DNA of 64,000 nt from Agroathelia rolfsii (Eukaryota > Basidiomycota > Agaricomycetes > Amylocorticiales > Amylocorticiaceae). Of this stretch, positions 10,590 through 23,081 are shown in pieces. A program made the position numbers and the translations under genes. The notes beneath the pieces are model-generated. The model had not been told where the DNA came from. It did not search any database and worked only from the letters and a program-made list of their open reading frames with translations. Within the stretch, counting starts at the first letter, position 1, and each line of letters begins with the position of its first letter. Location: positions 62,001 through 126,000 of the forward strand of contig JABRWF010000001.1 of assembly GCA_018343915.1 (NCBI GenBank). Reading direction: 5' to 3'.

Positions 10590-13500
10590 TTAGATAAAAA
10601 GCGACGTCGTGCCACTGAATTTATGCAGGTTATTTTTACTGGATATTTAATAGTGTCAAATGAGGATTATTTCACAAATAAAAAATCAAAATACATGAGT
10701 AATACATATACAAATACTAAGATATTGGTCCATAGTTGGCCTATATTAATAAATCAAGGAATAAGCATATTGCGATCCTTAGAAATTTACAACCTACCAT
10801 AATCACCGCAGAAGATGAAGCTTCAATCGTGTTCCTCAGTCTTTTCGTTAAGCGGAGGCCGGGGAGATTGTCCCATTTCTTCGGCCAGGCTCTACCATCC
10901 CTCATCTGATTAAGCTCATGTTGAAACCATCGCTCGTTTTCAGCAGTCCAGAGAGCATGATTGGAGCTACTTATTCGCCATTCATTTGGACGTGGCCACC
11001 ATGACAAAGCTGTATGGCGGACTGTACCAGCGGGGCCAGGTGTTTCCACGAGATATGTGCCGACAATGAGACTCATTTCCTCAGGGGAGAGACCGTCATC
11101 AGCAAGTGGCTCCGATGAGTATGTGTCTGGAATAAGGACACAAAACTCCTGTCGCTCAGCAATATGGGTAGGTCCAGAAATTACCTGGTCAATAGCAGAC
11201 GAAAGTCCACCCACTTCTAGAGCGATCCGCCATACGATACCTCCATGCATTAGCGCCGCACGACGAACATGTGATTTCGAAAGAAGCTCTTTTCGCTGCA
11301 GTTCATATGAGATGTGATCATCACGAGTAGGCTGCCAGTCTTGAGAACGCCTGAATTTTGGAAATACTGTAGGTCTGCAATTGCCCGCTGCTTGTTTTAC
11401 ATCAGGCAAAGGCCTGTGAGATGCAGTCGTAAACGGCAAACCATTCCGAAGAAGTTCTTCCACCAGTTTTTGGATGGTTACTTCACCGGGAACAAGGTCG
11501 CCAAGCCTTACGCAAAAGAAGGCCGTTGTAGCTGAGTTAAGTAGTAGCAGCCATTGTGAAACCATAGGCCGCCGGGTATCAACTTGGTACCATGTGTGGT
11601 CTCCTGACACGCGCAGTCGCAGAACTACGGTTGAAGACGGTTTGATAAGTAAGTTACCGTCCCAGAGTCCATTAGGTAGGCTCTCTTTCTCTGAGATGGA
11701 TTTCGCGCAGACCCTTAACCAATTCTGCTCTTGTGTCTGGAGAATGGCATTGCCGTCCCCAAAGATGCTATTGACTTTTTGGTCCGTAAGGTTGAAGTTA
11801 GACGGAACTTCTGGAGGAGCACCCTGCAGATTCAAACCATAGAACAGCTGAAGCGATTGCTCAAATGCCATAGCAGGTGAGGTGGATGAAGTAGTCGGCG
11901 AAGCACTGCCTTCGGGCTGGGCGGAGCAATCTACGAGTAAGCTGTGCGGGGCTGCAGGGAGAGCGATAGGGAGTGGTACCGGAGCGACATCATCTGCAGT
12001 TGGAACCGAGTAATGGGAACTATGAATAGGAATGGGAGATATGGTAGAGGAGACAAGGTCAGAAGAAGAGGAAGGAATAACGCGGGTATTAGACGTATCA
12101 GAGGGTAAATGCGCAGTATGTACTAAAGGCGAGATATCCTGTATAATAAGTTAACCCTAAAATGAGATCATTTACGGAAGAAACAGCAATGGCTACTTAC
12201 AGGTGGGGTAGAACTGACGAGGGCTGTGATAAGAGGACGAGGAGAATAGCAAAACTCAGGTAAGGATGAAGCAGTGAGGACGTCTTGTTGTATCTCATCT
12301 GCGTGATTACTGCCAGGGGACCGCTCTATGTTGCCTGCATGATTACTGTCCGGGGATTTGGACCGAAATTCGTTGAAAGAGTCTATTTGATCATCTCCCG
12401 AAAGATCAGAAATCTCATACTGACTGGTTTTCCAGGTATCCGGCCTCCCGGCAACCAAAGGAACAGGAAATGAAAAATCATCACATAGGTCCCACTCATC
12501 GCAGAAGCTATCGTAATGTCGTTGTGACTTCGAATAATTCTTCCATACATCAGTGATATCGTCTTTCGCAACTTGCTCTCGCTCCCAAAAACCATTTCCG
12601 TCTTGCGACCACAGCCAAACATGAAAAACCTTTCTTTGGGGCGCGAGATACTTCTTGGACTCCTCAAGGCGACAGAGACGAAGGCTTGCCTGCTGAGGTG
12701 TTTGCTTTTCCGCTTTGCAGGCATTTTCAACGTCTCGGCGAGCAAAAAAGTTTCGCCAAGACTCTCCCGGTTTTTGTCCACTCTGGGCAACTGGACGAGG
12801 AGGGTTGGAAGATTGGCGAATCTCGATGACAGGCGGCTGATGTCCCGCGACACTGAGTGTCGTCTGGATTTCGTCCGTGGTTGGATAGAGCAGGTCGAGG
12901 AGGCCAAGTGACCGAGGATGTGAGGGTAAAGGGACTGGACCCCAGTTAACCCACATGGGAACTCCAAAATACAGCATTTTTTGTGCCGTTAACACAGCCA
13001 GGCCGGACGTACATGTTGCCGTTAGATATTCATCTTGGCCAGTGAAGTCCCAAATAGCACCTGCTCGATGGACGATCTCCGAGCCAAAGATGACGCCTGC
13101 TTGAATCAGGTGGCGGGTGAAAGAGGGAGGAATATCGTGCTCTGCCAGATATGCAACTAACTTTGCATCGAAGTTGGCAATGTCTAAGTCATAATTGGAG
13201 GTGGGCTCGAAGCCACACGCAACAAGCCACGAGATCTCACTCATAAGGCCAAAAAAACATGCTTCTATACTCCCTGACTCCTTTACTTCTTCACTTATAA
13301 CAACCATATCTACGTCATCTGGGCCATCTTCGTCGTCTATATATACGGCTGAACAATTTGGGTCTTTGTCTATGCCCATGACCATGCAAGATCGTCTTTT
13401 TATGTCTATTTCAAATCGCGAGAAAGAGTGCTCCGCCCAAATCAATTACATGACTGAAATATGAAAAATGTTGACGGGCAAAGATTCATTTTTTTCCAAT

Positions 13501-13643
13501 GACGACGAGGTGGATGACAACAATGCAGACGGCGGTGATGATCATAAGTATTTAATTCTCCATTCTTGTTGTATCATCTACTCATGAAAATTAAGATACA
13601 AGGAGGCCCTGCGCAAATATCTCCTCTTCATCCTTAAAGATGC
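10590..13643. other. Unique loop between the two palindrome arms
   Basis: A 3,054-bp single-copy segment holding the minus-strand gene plus about 150-bp margins. On the right margin (13485-13640) the plus strand has a short acidic coding-like piece (NDDDEVDDNNADGGDDH) followed by LRKYLLFILKDAITQSV, perhaps a relic exon running into the right arm. Confidence 0.6.
10741..13445 (-). CDS. Unrecognised ~880-aa gene in the transposon loop
   Basis: Two long open exons: 13445-12201 and 12138-10741. They are joined by a 62-bp GTAAGT...ATACAG intron that keeps frame (STPP to DISPLV), giving about 880 residues. The N-terminal part starts MIWAEHSFSRFEIDIKRRSC, has an acidic patch (DDEDGPDDVDMV), then VPMWVNWGPVPLP. 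The middle has GESWRNFFARRDVENACKAE, HVWLWSQDGNGFWEREQ and QRRHYDSF-like KSQRHYDSFCDEWDLCDD; the C-terminal part is WRIALEVGG, ALSWWPRPNEW and the like. It resembles a multicopy class of uncharacterised Agaricomycete proteins that I recall only by general pattern. No catalytic triad, zinc finger or DDE motif is seen. A good donor (GTAGGT near 10797) suggests the true 3' end may be spliced into another exon. It is open across two exons, so recently functional. Confidence 0.7.
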
Positions 13644-14354
13644 AATAACCCAGTCTGTAATATGCGCCCTGAACCTGGTACTGCCTGGTCAACTATGGTC
13701 CACGGCTGAGAATAATGAGACGTTAGGTTTCTAAAAGATGTCCTGGCTGGAGGCTGCTGAGCCCAACCACACGGCTAGGATCGTGTGTCGTCGGAGAACG
13801 AGTAACGGAAATAAACAAAAACAAAAACAAAAACAACCCTGATGAGTAGTCAACCAGCAGTTGAATTCAGGTCAGCTAAGAGCAGAGGAGATTGATATAG
13901 AAAGCAAGAGATCCATGGCCGTGGACGACGAGATGACCTAGCTAAGGCCAGAGAATCATTGTGTTGATGACAATGGAGCAGAAGGTTGTCCAGCTGTGAA
14001 TGCACAGCCGGGAGCGGAGAATATTAATAGTAAAAAGCAAGAGATGGGAAGACAACAACAGTCTTGACGAATAGTTGTTAGAGCAGCGATCCGCCGCTAA
14101 AAACAACCACCACCAAGTCATCAACGCCGGTCGGCCACGATCCGTGACCGGGACGACAAGATAACCTGGCTAAGACCAGAGGACCATCGTGTTGACAAGA
14201 GGGCGGAAGATCGTCCGGCTGTGGATGCACAACCGGGAACGACCCCGCAATGGTGATAGTTGGCTACGAAGCTGTTGTGTGTAGGGCTGACTCGAATAAA
14301 TATAGGCTCGGGCGCTTAGCGTTGGGCACCCGCGTCCCCGGTATCTTGTTCAGC

Positions 14355-14589
14355 ATGCTCTCTGACGCTGAGTCTGATGAAGTCTCCGAAATCCATCAAT
14401 TGACGATTAACGAGCACTACGCCAAGGCTTTTCAATATAAGAAAGAGCGAGAAGAACTTACTAAATGTTGGCCTATGTCTTTATTGAACATTCCTGTTCA
14501 TGCACTAATTTTCTAGATCCGAAGTGAAAGAAAAGTATGGATCTGATGCAGAAGAGTCAGATATTACCGATTCAGTAAAACTCACATGA
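14355..14589 (+). pseudogene. KRI1: Captured 5' fragment of KRI1 (right copy)
   Basis: ATG 14355 begins MLSDAESDEVSEIHQLTINE and goes on HYAKAFQYKKEREELTK. A 58-bp intron (14467-14524, ending CCGAAG) leads in phase to LKEKYGSDAEESDITDSV and then a stop within element sequence. The string LTINEHYAKAFxYxKEREEL...LKEKYGSD is, as I recall it, the N-terminus of the ribosome-biogenesis protein Kri1. Intact Kri1 is several hundred residues and only about the first 55 remain, so this is a transduplicated fragment with its intron, and possibly its 5' leader, and not a working gene. The intron donor (GTTGGC) is weak. Confidence 0.75.
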
Positions 14590-15809
14590 TCTTTATCGCT
14601 ATAGGGGCGATCACTGCGCCGTGATATGTCACAGTAATCGTGACAGCGTGATCATGATCACTCGGCCTTGCTGCTTTGAGTTGCTCTTTGACGACGACCA
14701 CTGGTACGCATGGGTGCCATTCCCAGTTGTGCATCCACAACTGGATGGTGCCCTCCTAGAAATCTGAGGCCATGTCGAGCGGCGGATTGCTGCTTGATGG
14801 CTTTCACTCCATGATTTCTGGTTCTTACTTTGTCACCCCTTTGCTAGTTACCTATCAACAGTATCGACAACTGGATCATGACGTTCTCTTAAGATCTCAA
14901 GCTCCGGATGCCATTGTGAGCAGCAGATTTCTGCTCAATGGCTTGCGCATCGCATCTTCCTCCCTTCTGACGTCTATTCCAGTATTTTAATTGGAGATAT
15001 GCTTTGTTTCCATTCGAAGACACTCCGAGTGGTGTTCATGTGGTGAGTTATCCATTCCATCCAATATGTAAGATGAATAAATGTTGATACACTATCCTAG
15101 GGCATTACTTAACTTACTCTCATCTCCCTTACCAGGCTGCTTGCTCTGCAGTATGTGCAATAACCTCATTTTGTGGTCACTCATCCTTTCACAACTTTCC
15201 ATGACACTAGATGTTTGTACATAGTTTCCTTGTCTGTTTTTCTTTTCCTCCTTTCCATCTTCTTTTCTCATTTTGCATCATACCCCCTTTCATATTTCCC
15301 CTCACCGTTTATTTTGCAAATTCCTTATGGCTCCTACCATACCCCTGTGCCTCTGGCGATGATGTTGCGACCCGGCATAGATCTACTCCTACACCTGAAA
15401 GCACTTTCCATACCCCCTTTTACCCAGTATTGTTTTATTTCTCAGGTCAATATATTCCCTTTGACCAAGTACATGATTGTATCCTGGTGGCCACGCAATT
15501 AGGAATGGCGTAATAGCCCTACCAGGATAGAGCTGCTCAAAAGCTAGTTCTAGCTTCGTTAGGTGAAGCACATTATTTGTACTACTTGTAGGTAATTACT
15601 TATGATTTGAGCCACGTTACACTGGTTCGAAGTAGTAATTAGAATATTAGGTGGCGGTAACTATAACTATTCCATATATGTGCCATGGTCTCTCTCCTAT
15701 CTAAACCATGCAGGGTAATCACACCATAAAGCATTCACTCAATCGTTGTCAATTCATCCGAGTTATCTTGGCTTTCTAACCCTGACTCCCTTCTTCACTC
15801 ATATCAACC

Positions 15810-16061
15810 ATGTCTATATCATCCGGGTTGTCTTCGTCGTCTTCATCTATGACTGAACAAGACATGACTATGCGAGATTATCTTCTCGTGTTCATTTTTA
15901 ATTGCGTAGAGGAGTATACCGCCGAGATCAAGAACAGAAAGGAACTACGCGACAAACTGAGGGCCAGAGACTCATTTCTACCAAAGGATCCAATTGACGA
16001 GAATGATCCTGAGTATTCTACTCAGTGTTCTTATCATACTATCTACTCACACAAAAAATAA
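15810..16061 (+). pseudogene. Element ORF fragment, 83 codons (right copy)
   Basis: Mirror copy of 8172-8423 with the same translation. Downstream sequence in this arm has frequent stops, so this is a fragment or an exon of a decayed element gene. Confidence 0.35.
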
Positions 16062-16992
16062 AGGCACAAAGAGGCCTTGCACCATTTTTTAATCAATACC
16101 CTTGAAGATGCAACCGACAGCATTAAAATAAATTAAAATTGGCTTGCACAGGCCATTCAGATGCTTAAGGAGTTGGACGCGGTAGAAACCAACCTGCCAA
16201 GGTATAAACTAACCCTTTTGCAACCTTGGTCTTTTATTAATGCGTATGTTATGCTATTTTCTGCAGTTTTCATTGGGATACCTAGCAAACTATATCATTT
16301 TATTTATTTATTTACACATTTGTAATATTGCAATGGCTCAAATAGCCAATGACTCTTGTTCCATAATACGTCATTTTTGCTGTACTTCCATAAAGCCCTA
16401 ATCCCCTTACAATTATGTAAATGCCATGCCCCAAACTCAGGTATGTGATTAGTTGGATGCAAAATTCGACCAAGACGATTACGTCGCCGCATGTACCACA
16501 ACAATTACTTGTGTCAGCTCCTCTTAGACCCCTTTGGAAGGCCCCAAGGACCTCTTCCAACAGCTGGATTCTGCGCTAACATTCCTCAGATCAATGGTTG
16601 CTCTCATGTATTGTCTTAAGTAGTAGTACATCGCCTATGATTTGTGCACTAGATAAGAACCTTCAAACAATTTGAAGTTCATCAGGCGGAAGGAGGTGGT
16701 GGTTTAGTTTAGCTATATAGCCTTGTAGATAGTGTTAGGTGCACTGGCCCTCTATATAATAAAAGAGATTAAATTAATGATTAGGCATCTAAACGGTAAG
16801 GGAACCAGGATGGATTGCCTCATTCAATATGCAAATAGCAACTTGTTACTAAACTGAGTTGCCTGACTAAGCATCTGGCTGGTGATTAGTGAATGGATTG
16901 GATCGCCTGACTGGTGATTAGTAAATAGACTAGATTGCTTGGGCAATGTGAATTTTTCTCTGAGCACCTTTGGAGATGTAAGTAGGGCACTC

Positions 16993-17099
16993 ACTACTGG
17001 GCAATGTAGGCACCCTGGCGACCACTACTAGGTGATGTATACTAGGTGATGTAGGCACCCAGGCGACCACTACTAGGCGATGTAGGCACCTAGGCGACC
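16993..17099. repeat. 31-bp tandem repeat next to right subterminal cluster
   Basis: Mirror image of the tandem array at 7134-7240. Confidence 0.75.
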
Positions 17100-17114
17100 T
17101 AATCGGGGCGATTA

Positions 17115-17456
17115 TGTAAAACTTTCGGTTTTACTCGGAGTAAAACCACGGATGGTTTTTACTTATAGTTTTACTAATGGTTTTACCTAGAGTAAATTTT
17201 ATAGTAAATACAACAGTTTTACCCTGAATGGTTTTACCTAGAGTAAATTTTCTGGTAAATACAATAGCTTTACCCTGAGTAAAAATGTCAGAAATTCTAC
17301 TTTAGGTAAAACTACTGATTTTACTTTAGCTCAAGTTGCTATATTTACTTATTGGTTTACTTAATATAAAAACCAATGTAAATCCTAGGTTTTTACTTAA
17401 TGTAAAAACACTAGTATTACATAAGATTATACCCAAAGTAAATATTATTGTAAAAC
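17115..17456. repeat. Right subterminal GTAAAA / TTTTAC motif cluster
   Basis: Mirror copy of the left subterminal cluster, adjacent to the right terminus of the element. Confidence 0.75.
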
Positions 17457-17501
17457 TATATATATATTTTTGGTAGTTACTTATAAATAACCAGAGTGTA
17501 T

Positions 17502-18116
17502 GAAGACAGAGGTTGGGTGGAGAGGTGCTGCCGGTGTAGCCGGAAGGCTTGGCTCGGCTAGCCCGGCAGGCACCACTCGAGCTGTAGGCGAGAAGACACC
17601 CCTCTAACCAACTGCCTGCGCTAGTGTACCCACTAGGGTGGGTCGAGCACAACTCAACGCTGGCTGTATGCGCTATTCTCCTAGCTGCCAAAGTCAAAGA
17701 ACAAGCTGCAAACTGTGTAGCAGCTGAGCTGTGCGGGCAAACTTCGCAGCGCGGAGCCTGAAGCCTAATGCTTCTGGCCTATCCTCCCAATGCCGAATCC
17801 GAATCCGAGCTTGCGAGGTTGAGAATTCGGCGACACAGATTCTCAGGCTATATAGACATATGAATATGTGATGCGATAAACAGGAACAAATAAAGCCGGG
17901 ACAAATTGCCACCGCCACCGCCACCGTGGCTATCGCGTTTGCCACTGCCACTAAATTGCCACTTTGTCGTCTTCCGCCACAAGTCCTGAGGGCGCCTCAA
18001 GCGTGCCAGGAGCGTCTGAGCAGCCCCCAGTCCTGAGCAGTCCTTGCTGTTCCCGCAAAATCAACACAGATAAACCTGCTGGTCTTTCCAAGGCCCAAAT
18101 TCTGCCTGCAGTGATC
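17502..18116. other. Spacer between transposon and C2H2 gene
   Basis: GC-rich, with a CCACCG trinucleotide-type repeat near 17908-17926. In-frame coding-like sequence leads into the C2H2 factor from 17955 (ATSPEGASSVPGASEQ ... LSKAQILPAVIMNAEMA) but lacks an ATG. No other gene is seen. Confidence 0.5.
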
Positions 18117-19975
18117 ATGAACGCCGAAATGGCCCGTATCGACAAGAGGTCTGCCCCTGTAAGCGGCCTGTGCCAAATGGCTTTCAGCCTTCAGCCACTC
18201 TCATGTCATCCGCCACTGACGCGCCTCTTATCCCTTTGTGTACTTGGTGGTCCCTAGGAGGACGCTGATATCGGCTCCCCTTCACGCAAGCGTGGTCCGT
18301 ATCACAGAAAGAAAGTGCCCGAGTCCGGCGTTTGGCCCTGTAAAATCAACGGCTGCAACAAACAGTTCGCCAGAGAGGCCGATCTTAAGAGGCACCAGCG
18401 TACAACCAAAACACATTCCGTTCCTAGTTTGTATGTTCTCATCCGTCTTCCATTCTGTATTTTGAAAATACCCGTTCTGAATATCTCGCTACAGCGAATG
18501 CCCTCAATGTGAAGCATCGTTTACCAGAGTGGGTGTTCCTACCTTTCTTGCTTTTTGCTCTTCGCCAGTTCCTCAGGATGTTTGTATGCTATTTCCCAGA
18601 CGGATGCTTTGCGGAGACACCAGAAATCGAGGTCTGTCTCCTTGTTATCGTACTATCTGGTTGCCATTGATCATCTTACTATCTTATGTAGACATAACGG
18701 TGTTGTAATAGAACTACCAAACACTGATCGCCGCGATGATCATCTTTCTGAAGGATCACAGTCCCACAGTCGGAGCTCTACCCCATCAAAGAACATATCG
18801 GCTGCTACGCCAGAAAGTGCTTCCGCTGGAGGTGCTTCTGCCCCAGGTGCATCCATCGCAGGTCCTTCGACATATTATAGGCCTCACACAAGCGATAATG
18901 GTAAGCCAGATTTAATTCACGCTTTCTGTAGTACAAATTGTCCATATCCCACCTACTCAGGCTACATTGCAGTTCCTGGCCCTCAAGGCATGATACTTCC
19001 CACATCTGCAACACGATCCCATGATGGCCCACCACCGCCTGGAGCACACCCATGGCCACACCACATCCCCCCGCCACCGTGGACGGATCCAAGTCAAATG
19101 GGTGTTGGTTACATGATGCCCGGTCGATACTATCGTATGTGCTTGGTTGACTGTTACGTGTACTGAAGGAGCGTACTTGTCTCATGTATTCGTTTACAGC
19201 ACCCGGCGCACCACCACCTCATCCTATTTATGGCGCCCAGATGATCTATAGTGATCCTCGACACCCCCACCCTCATTCAGGGGCTGTACCTGCTGGTGGA
19301 GCCCAGAGAGGTGACGGCACTCCTGCTATCGATCCTTCCCTTGATGCCTCAGCTTCCGGTGCTGTTGCTATGGCGGCAGCGGGTGCCGTACCGGTTCTTG
19401 TCCCCCTTCATCCTGCGCTTGCCGTTGAGACCGTCCAGGCTGCCATGGAGGCAGTGCTGCAATCCGCTAAGAGAGACCCTGCCATCATGGCGCAATTGGA
19501 TAAACAAGAAAAAGAGGAGAAGGATAGGCAAGTGACTGTAGGAGCTAGCTTGTCTAAAAATAGGGTCGACGAAGTGGATGCAGCACCTCCACAACAAGAC
19601 ATTGATATGGTTGAAACACCTGAACAACCAAAAGATCGAGCTGCATCCATCATCCCGCAACCGAATTCTGTGGCCATCGGGGCACTAGCAACGGACTCAG
19701 GACCCGAAGTTGTCAACCAAACATCATTGCCTAACCCCAGCACCGCTATGGATGTAGACACCTCCTCCCAGAAAGAGCATCCGGAGGGGAGTGGAGGGGG
19801 TGATGAAGACGCGGAAGGAGAGTATGAATCACTAGAGCAAGAAGGCCGCCCCGAACCTCAGCAACCGACTCCGGATATCTCTTCTGCCCTTGAACAGAAG
19901 GATAAGCAATCTATGACGTCAGGTTTGGATCCTGTTCTTCGTTTCTTCGGCCAACGATTTCTTACGAACTTGTAG
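18117..19975 (+). CDS. C2H2 zinc-finger transcription factor (two fingers)
   Basis: Seven exons: 18117-18158, 18258-18430, 18495-18528, 18600-18631, 18692-18900, 18961-19134 and 19200-19975. Two adjacent C2H2 fingers follow a basic leader (SPSRKRGPYHRKK). Finger 1 is WPCKINGCNKQFAREADLKRHQRTTKTH (cut here by its own helix). Finger 2, FECPQCEASFTRTDALRRHQKSRH, is spliced from three exons. The rest is a low-complexity tail: Pro/His-rich (PPPPGAHPWPHHIPPPPW), then acidic with repeated E/D. This layout is that of a nuclear DNA-binding regulator; targets are unknown. The start is uncertain: ATG 18117 is the first in-frame ATG, but convincing coding sequence continues upstream to a stop at 17954 without an ATG. 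An upstream exon may exist, or the transposon ending at 17498 may have replaced the native 5' end. Confidence 0.8.
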
Positions 19976-20320
19976 ATGAACTTTTCAGTCGCGTTAGCGA
20001 TTTCATGCAAAGTATCCCTCAGGAACGGCTCAATACTCAATGACAACCGGTGCTTGTAGGACTTTTTATGTACAAGTAGCAGCATACGAATACGTTGTAT
20101 TTTCATTTCATTCTTTTTCGGAGGGCTCTTGTGTTCGGATTGTTGTATTTGATGCACAATTCTAAGTGAGATGATCAGAAGAATGGGACTGTTTTCTCGA
20201 TTAATTGGATTGGATTAGGAAGACATTGCCATTTTGAAAGCTGTGTTCAAACACTTGAATCCCAGATGACTGAAATTCTGCATCATTCATTGAAACCTGG
20301 AGCATTTCTTTATGATGGTT
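19976..20320. other. Spacer, convergent 3' ends
   Basis: Sequence between the stop of the C2H2 factor and the stop of adenosine kinase. Nothing beyond 3' UTR-like AT-rich sequence is seen. Confidence 0.6.
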
Positions 20321-21978
<1,658 letters not shown>

Positions 21979-22882
21979 ATGTCCTGCGCTAATTGTGTCA
22001 CTGGCACACTGCATGAGGGCAATCCTATAGGCAAGGAGGATGTAATGGCCGGTCTTTCCTGCTATACCTCGGGAGTCCCAACCAGCAATAAGATAATCGT
22101 CTTCGGCACCGATATTTTCGGCTGGACTCTTAGAAACTCGCGCCTACTTGCAGATCAATATGCACAAAGAGGCTATTATGTTATTATGCCGGATTTATTC
22201 GACGGTATGTGTCCCTAATGAGTATTTGGTCCAGTTAAGCACACTGCAGCTCACACCCTTGTTATGTCTTTAGGATACCAATTCCCTCAATGGGCCATAT
22301 CCGCCGTTGACCCCGGAAATAAACAAAAGACTTGGTTTCAGAAGTACATCGCCGTTCCTTGGGGCATTTTAACACTGTTTATCCCTTTCGTTCTTCGCCA
22401 TTCCTTTGCCTCTCAAGCGTCAAAGATCATAAATCTGACGAATGCCATTCGCGATGCTCATCCGAGAGCTAAGCTCGGGTTTGTCGGTTTCTGCTGGGGC
22501 GGCAAGTTTTCCTTGATTTGCAACAGCTTGTTTGATGCTACAGTGGCTGCACATCCCTCCCGAATCAGCCTCCCGAAGGATATCTATGACATTACAAAGC
22601 CTATTGCGTTCTTGTTGGCCGAACATGATCACCGCTTTGGCCCAAAGCAAGGTGATGAGGTAGAAACGTTATTAAAAAGGCTGGACAAGGAACACGAGGT
22701 AGTAGTGTATGATGGCATGGAGCATGGTATGTTCAATTACGCAGTAGCTTGACTTGTTTCTAACACTCTGCTTTCTTCTAGGTTTTGCATGTCGCGGTGA
22801 TCCAAATGATCCTGTACAAAAGACTGCTATGGAACGCGCAAGGGATCAGACGATTGCATGGTTCGACAGGTTCCTATCTTAG
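21979..22882 (+). CDS. Dienelactone hydrolase family protein
   Basis: Three exons (21979-22204, 22274-22726, 22782-22882) encode about 259 residues of an alpha/beta hydrolase. The catalytic triad is visible: nucleophile Cys in GFCWGG, Asp in LLAEHDHRFGP, and His in DGMEHGF, the last across the second intron. It starts MSCANCVTGTLHEGNPIG and ends AWFDRFLS. Family members open lactone rings in aromatic degradation, but many fungal homologues have unknown substrates. No catabolic neighbours are seen. The residue after EHD is H, so the exact acid is inferred from family position. Confidence 0.92.
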
Positions 22883-23081
22883 ATATGTTTAATTAGATTT
22901 TACCATATGGCTGGCTAAACAGTCATGTTGACACTCGTCTGGGTTCTAGCCTGTCTATAGAATCATAATAATAATGCAATGTGCCACCTTGTTTTCATAC
23001 GAGGAAAACATTTGGCATTGAGCTATGGTGGTCTTTTCCAGTCATGACTCGTATACTCATTCGGATTAGTATGGTTTATGA

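Larger units (their letters stand above)
6735..17498. mobile_element. 10.8-kb palindromic DNA transposon, CACTA-like ends
   Basis: The element starts CACTCTGGTTATTTATAAGT at 6735 and ends with the reverse complement at 17498. TAT lies directly outside each end (6732-6734 and 17499-17501), as for a 3-bp target-site duplication. Two 3,855-bp inverted arms flank a 3,054-bp unique loop. CACT-type termini, a 3-bp duplication and many short subterminal repeats are the hallmarks of the CMC (CACTA/EnSpm) superfamily; that assignment is inference. No transposase motif was recognised, so the element is probably non-autonomous. It carries a captured KRI1 fragment in both arms and one long gene in the loop. 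Confidence 0.75.
13644..17498. repeat. Right arm of the long inverted repeat (3,855 bp)
   Basis: Reverse-complement partner of 6735-10589, equal in length to the base. The inner boundary is AATAACCCAG at 13644; the outer end is CCAGAGTG at 17491-17498, followed by TAT. Confidence 0.95.

Noticed and set aside
12383..12967. 194-codon minus-strand ORF in the loop
   Set aside because: An overlapping frame of the long loop gene; the 425-codon frame is longer and splices cleanly into exon 2.
15173..15513. Two overlapping hydrophobic ORFs in the right arm (and mirror copies in the left)
   Set aside because: Rich in Phe, Pro and Ser from a T/C-rich strand; no consistent frame and no recognised domain. 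Not called as genes.
6735..17498. Assembly artefact (false hairpin) as explanation of the palindrome
   Set aside because: Not excluded, but a unique 3-kb loop, one substitution between the arms near the ends and TAT on both outer sides argue for a real element.
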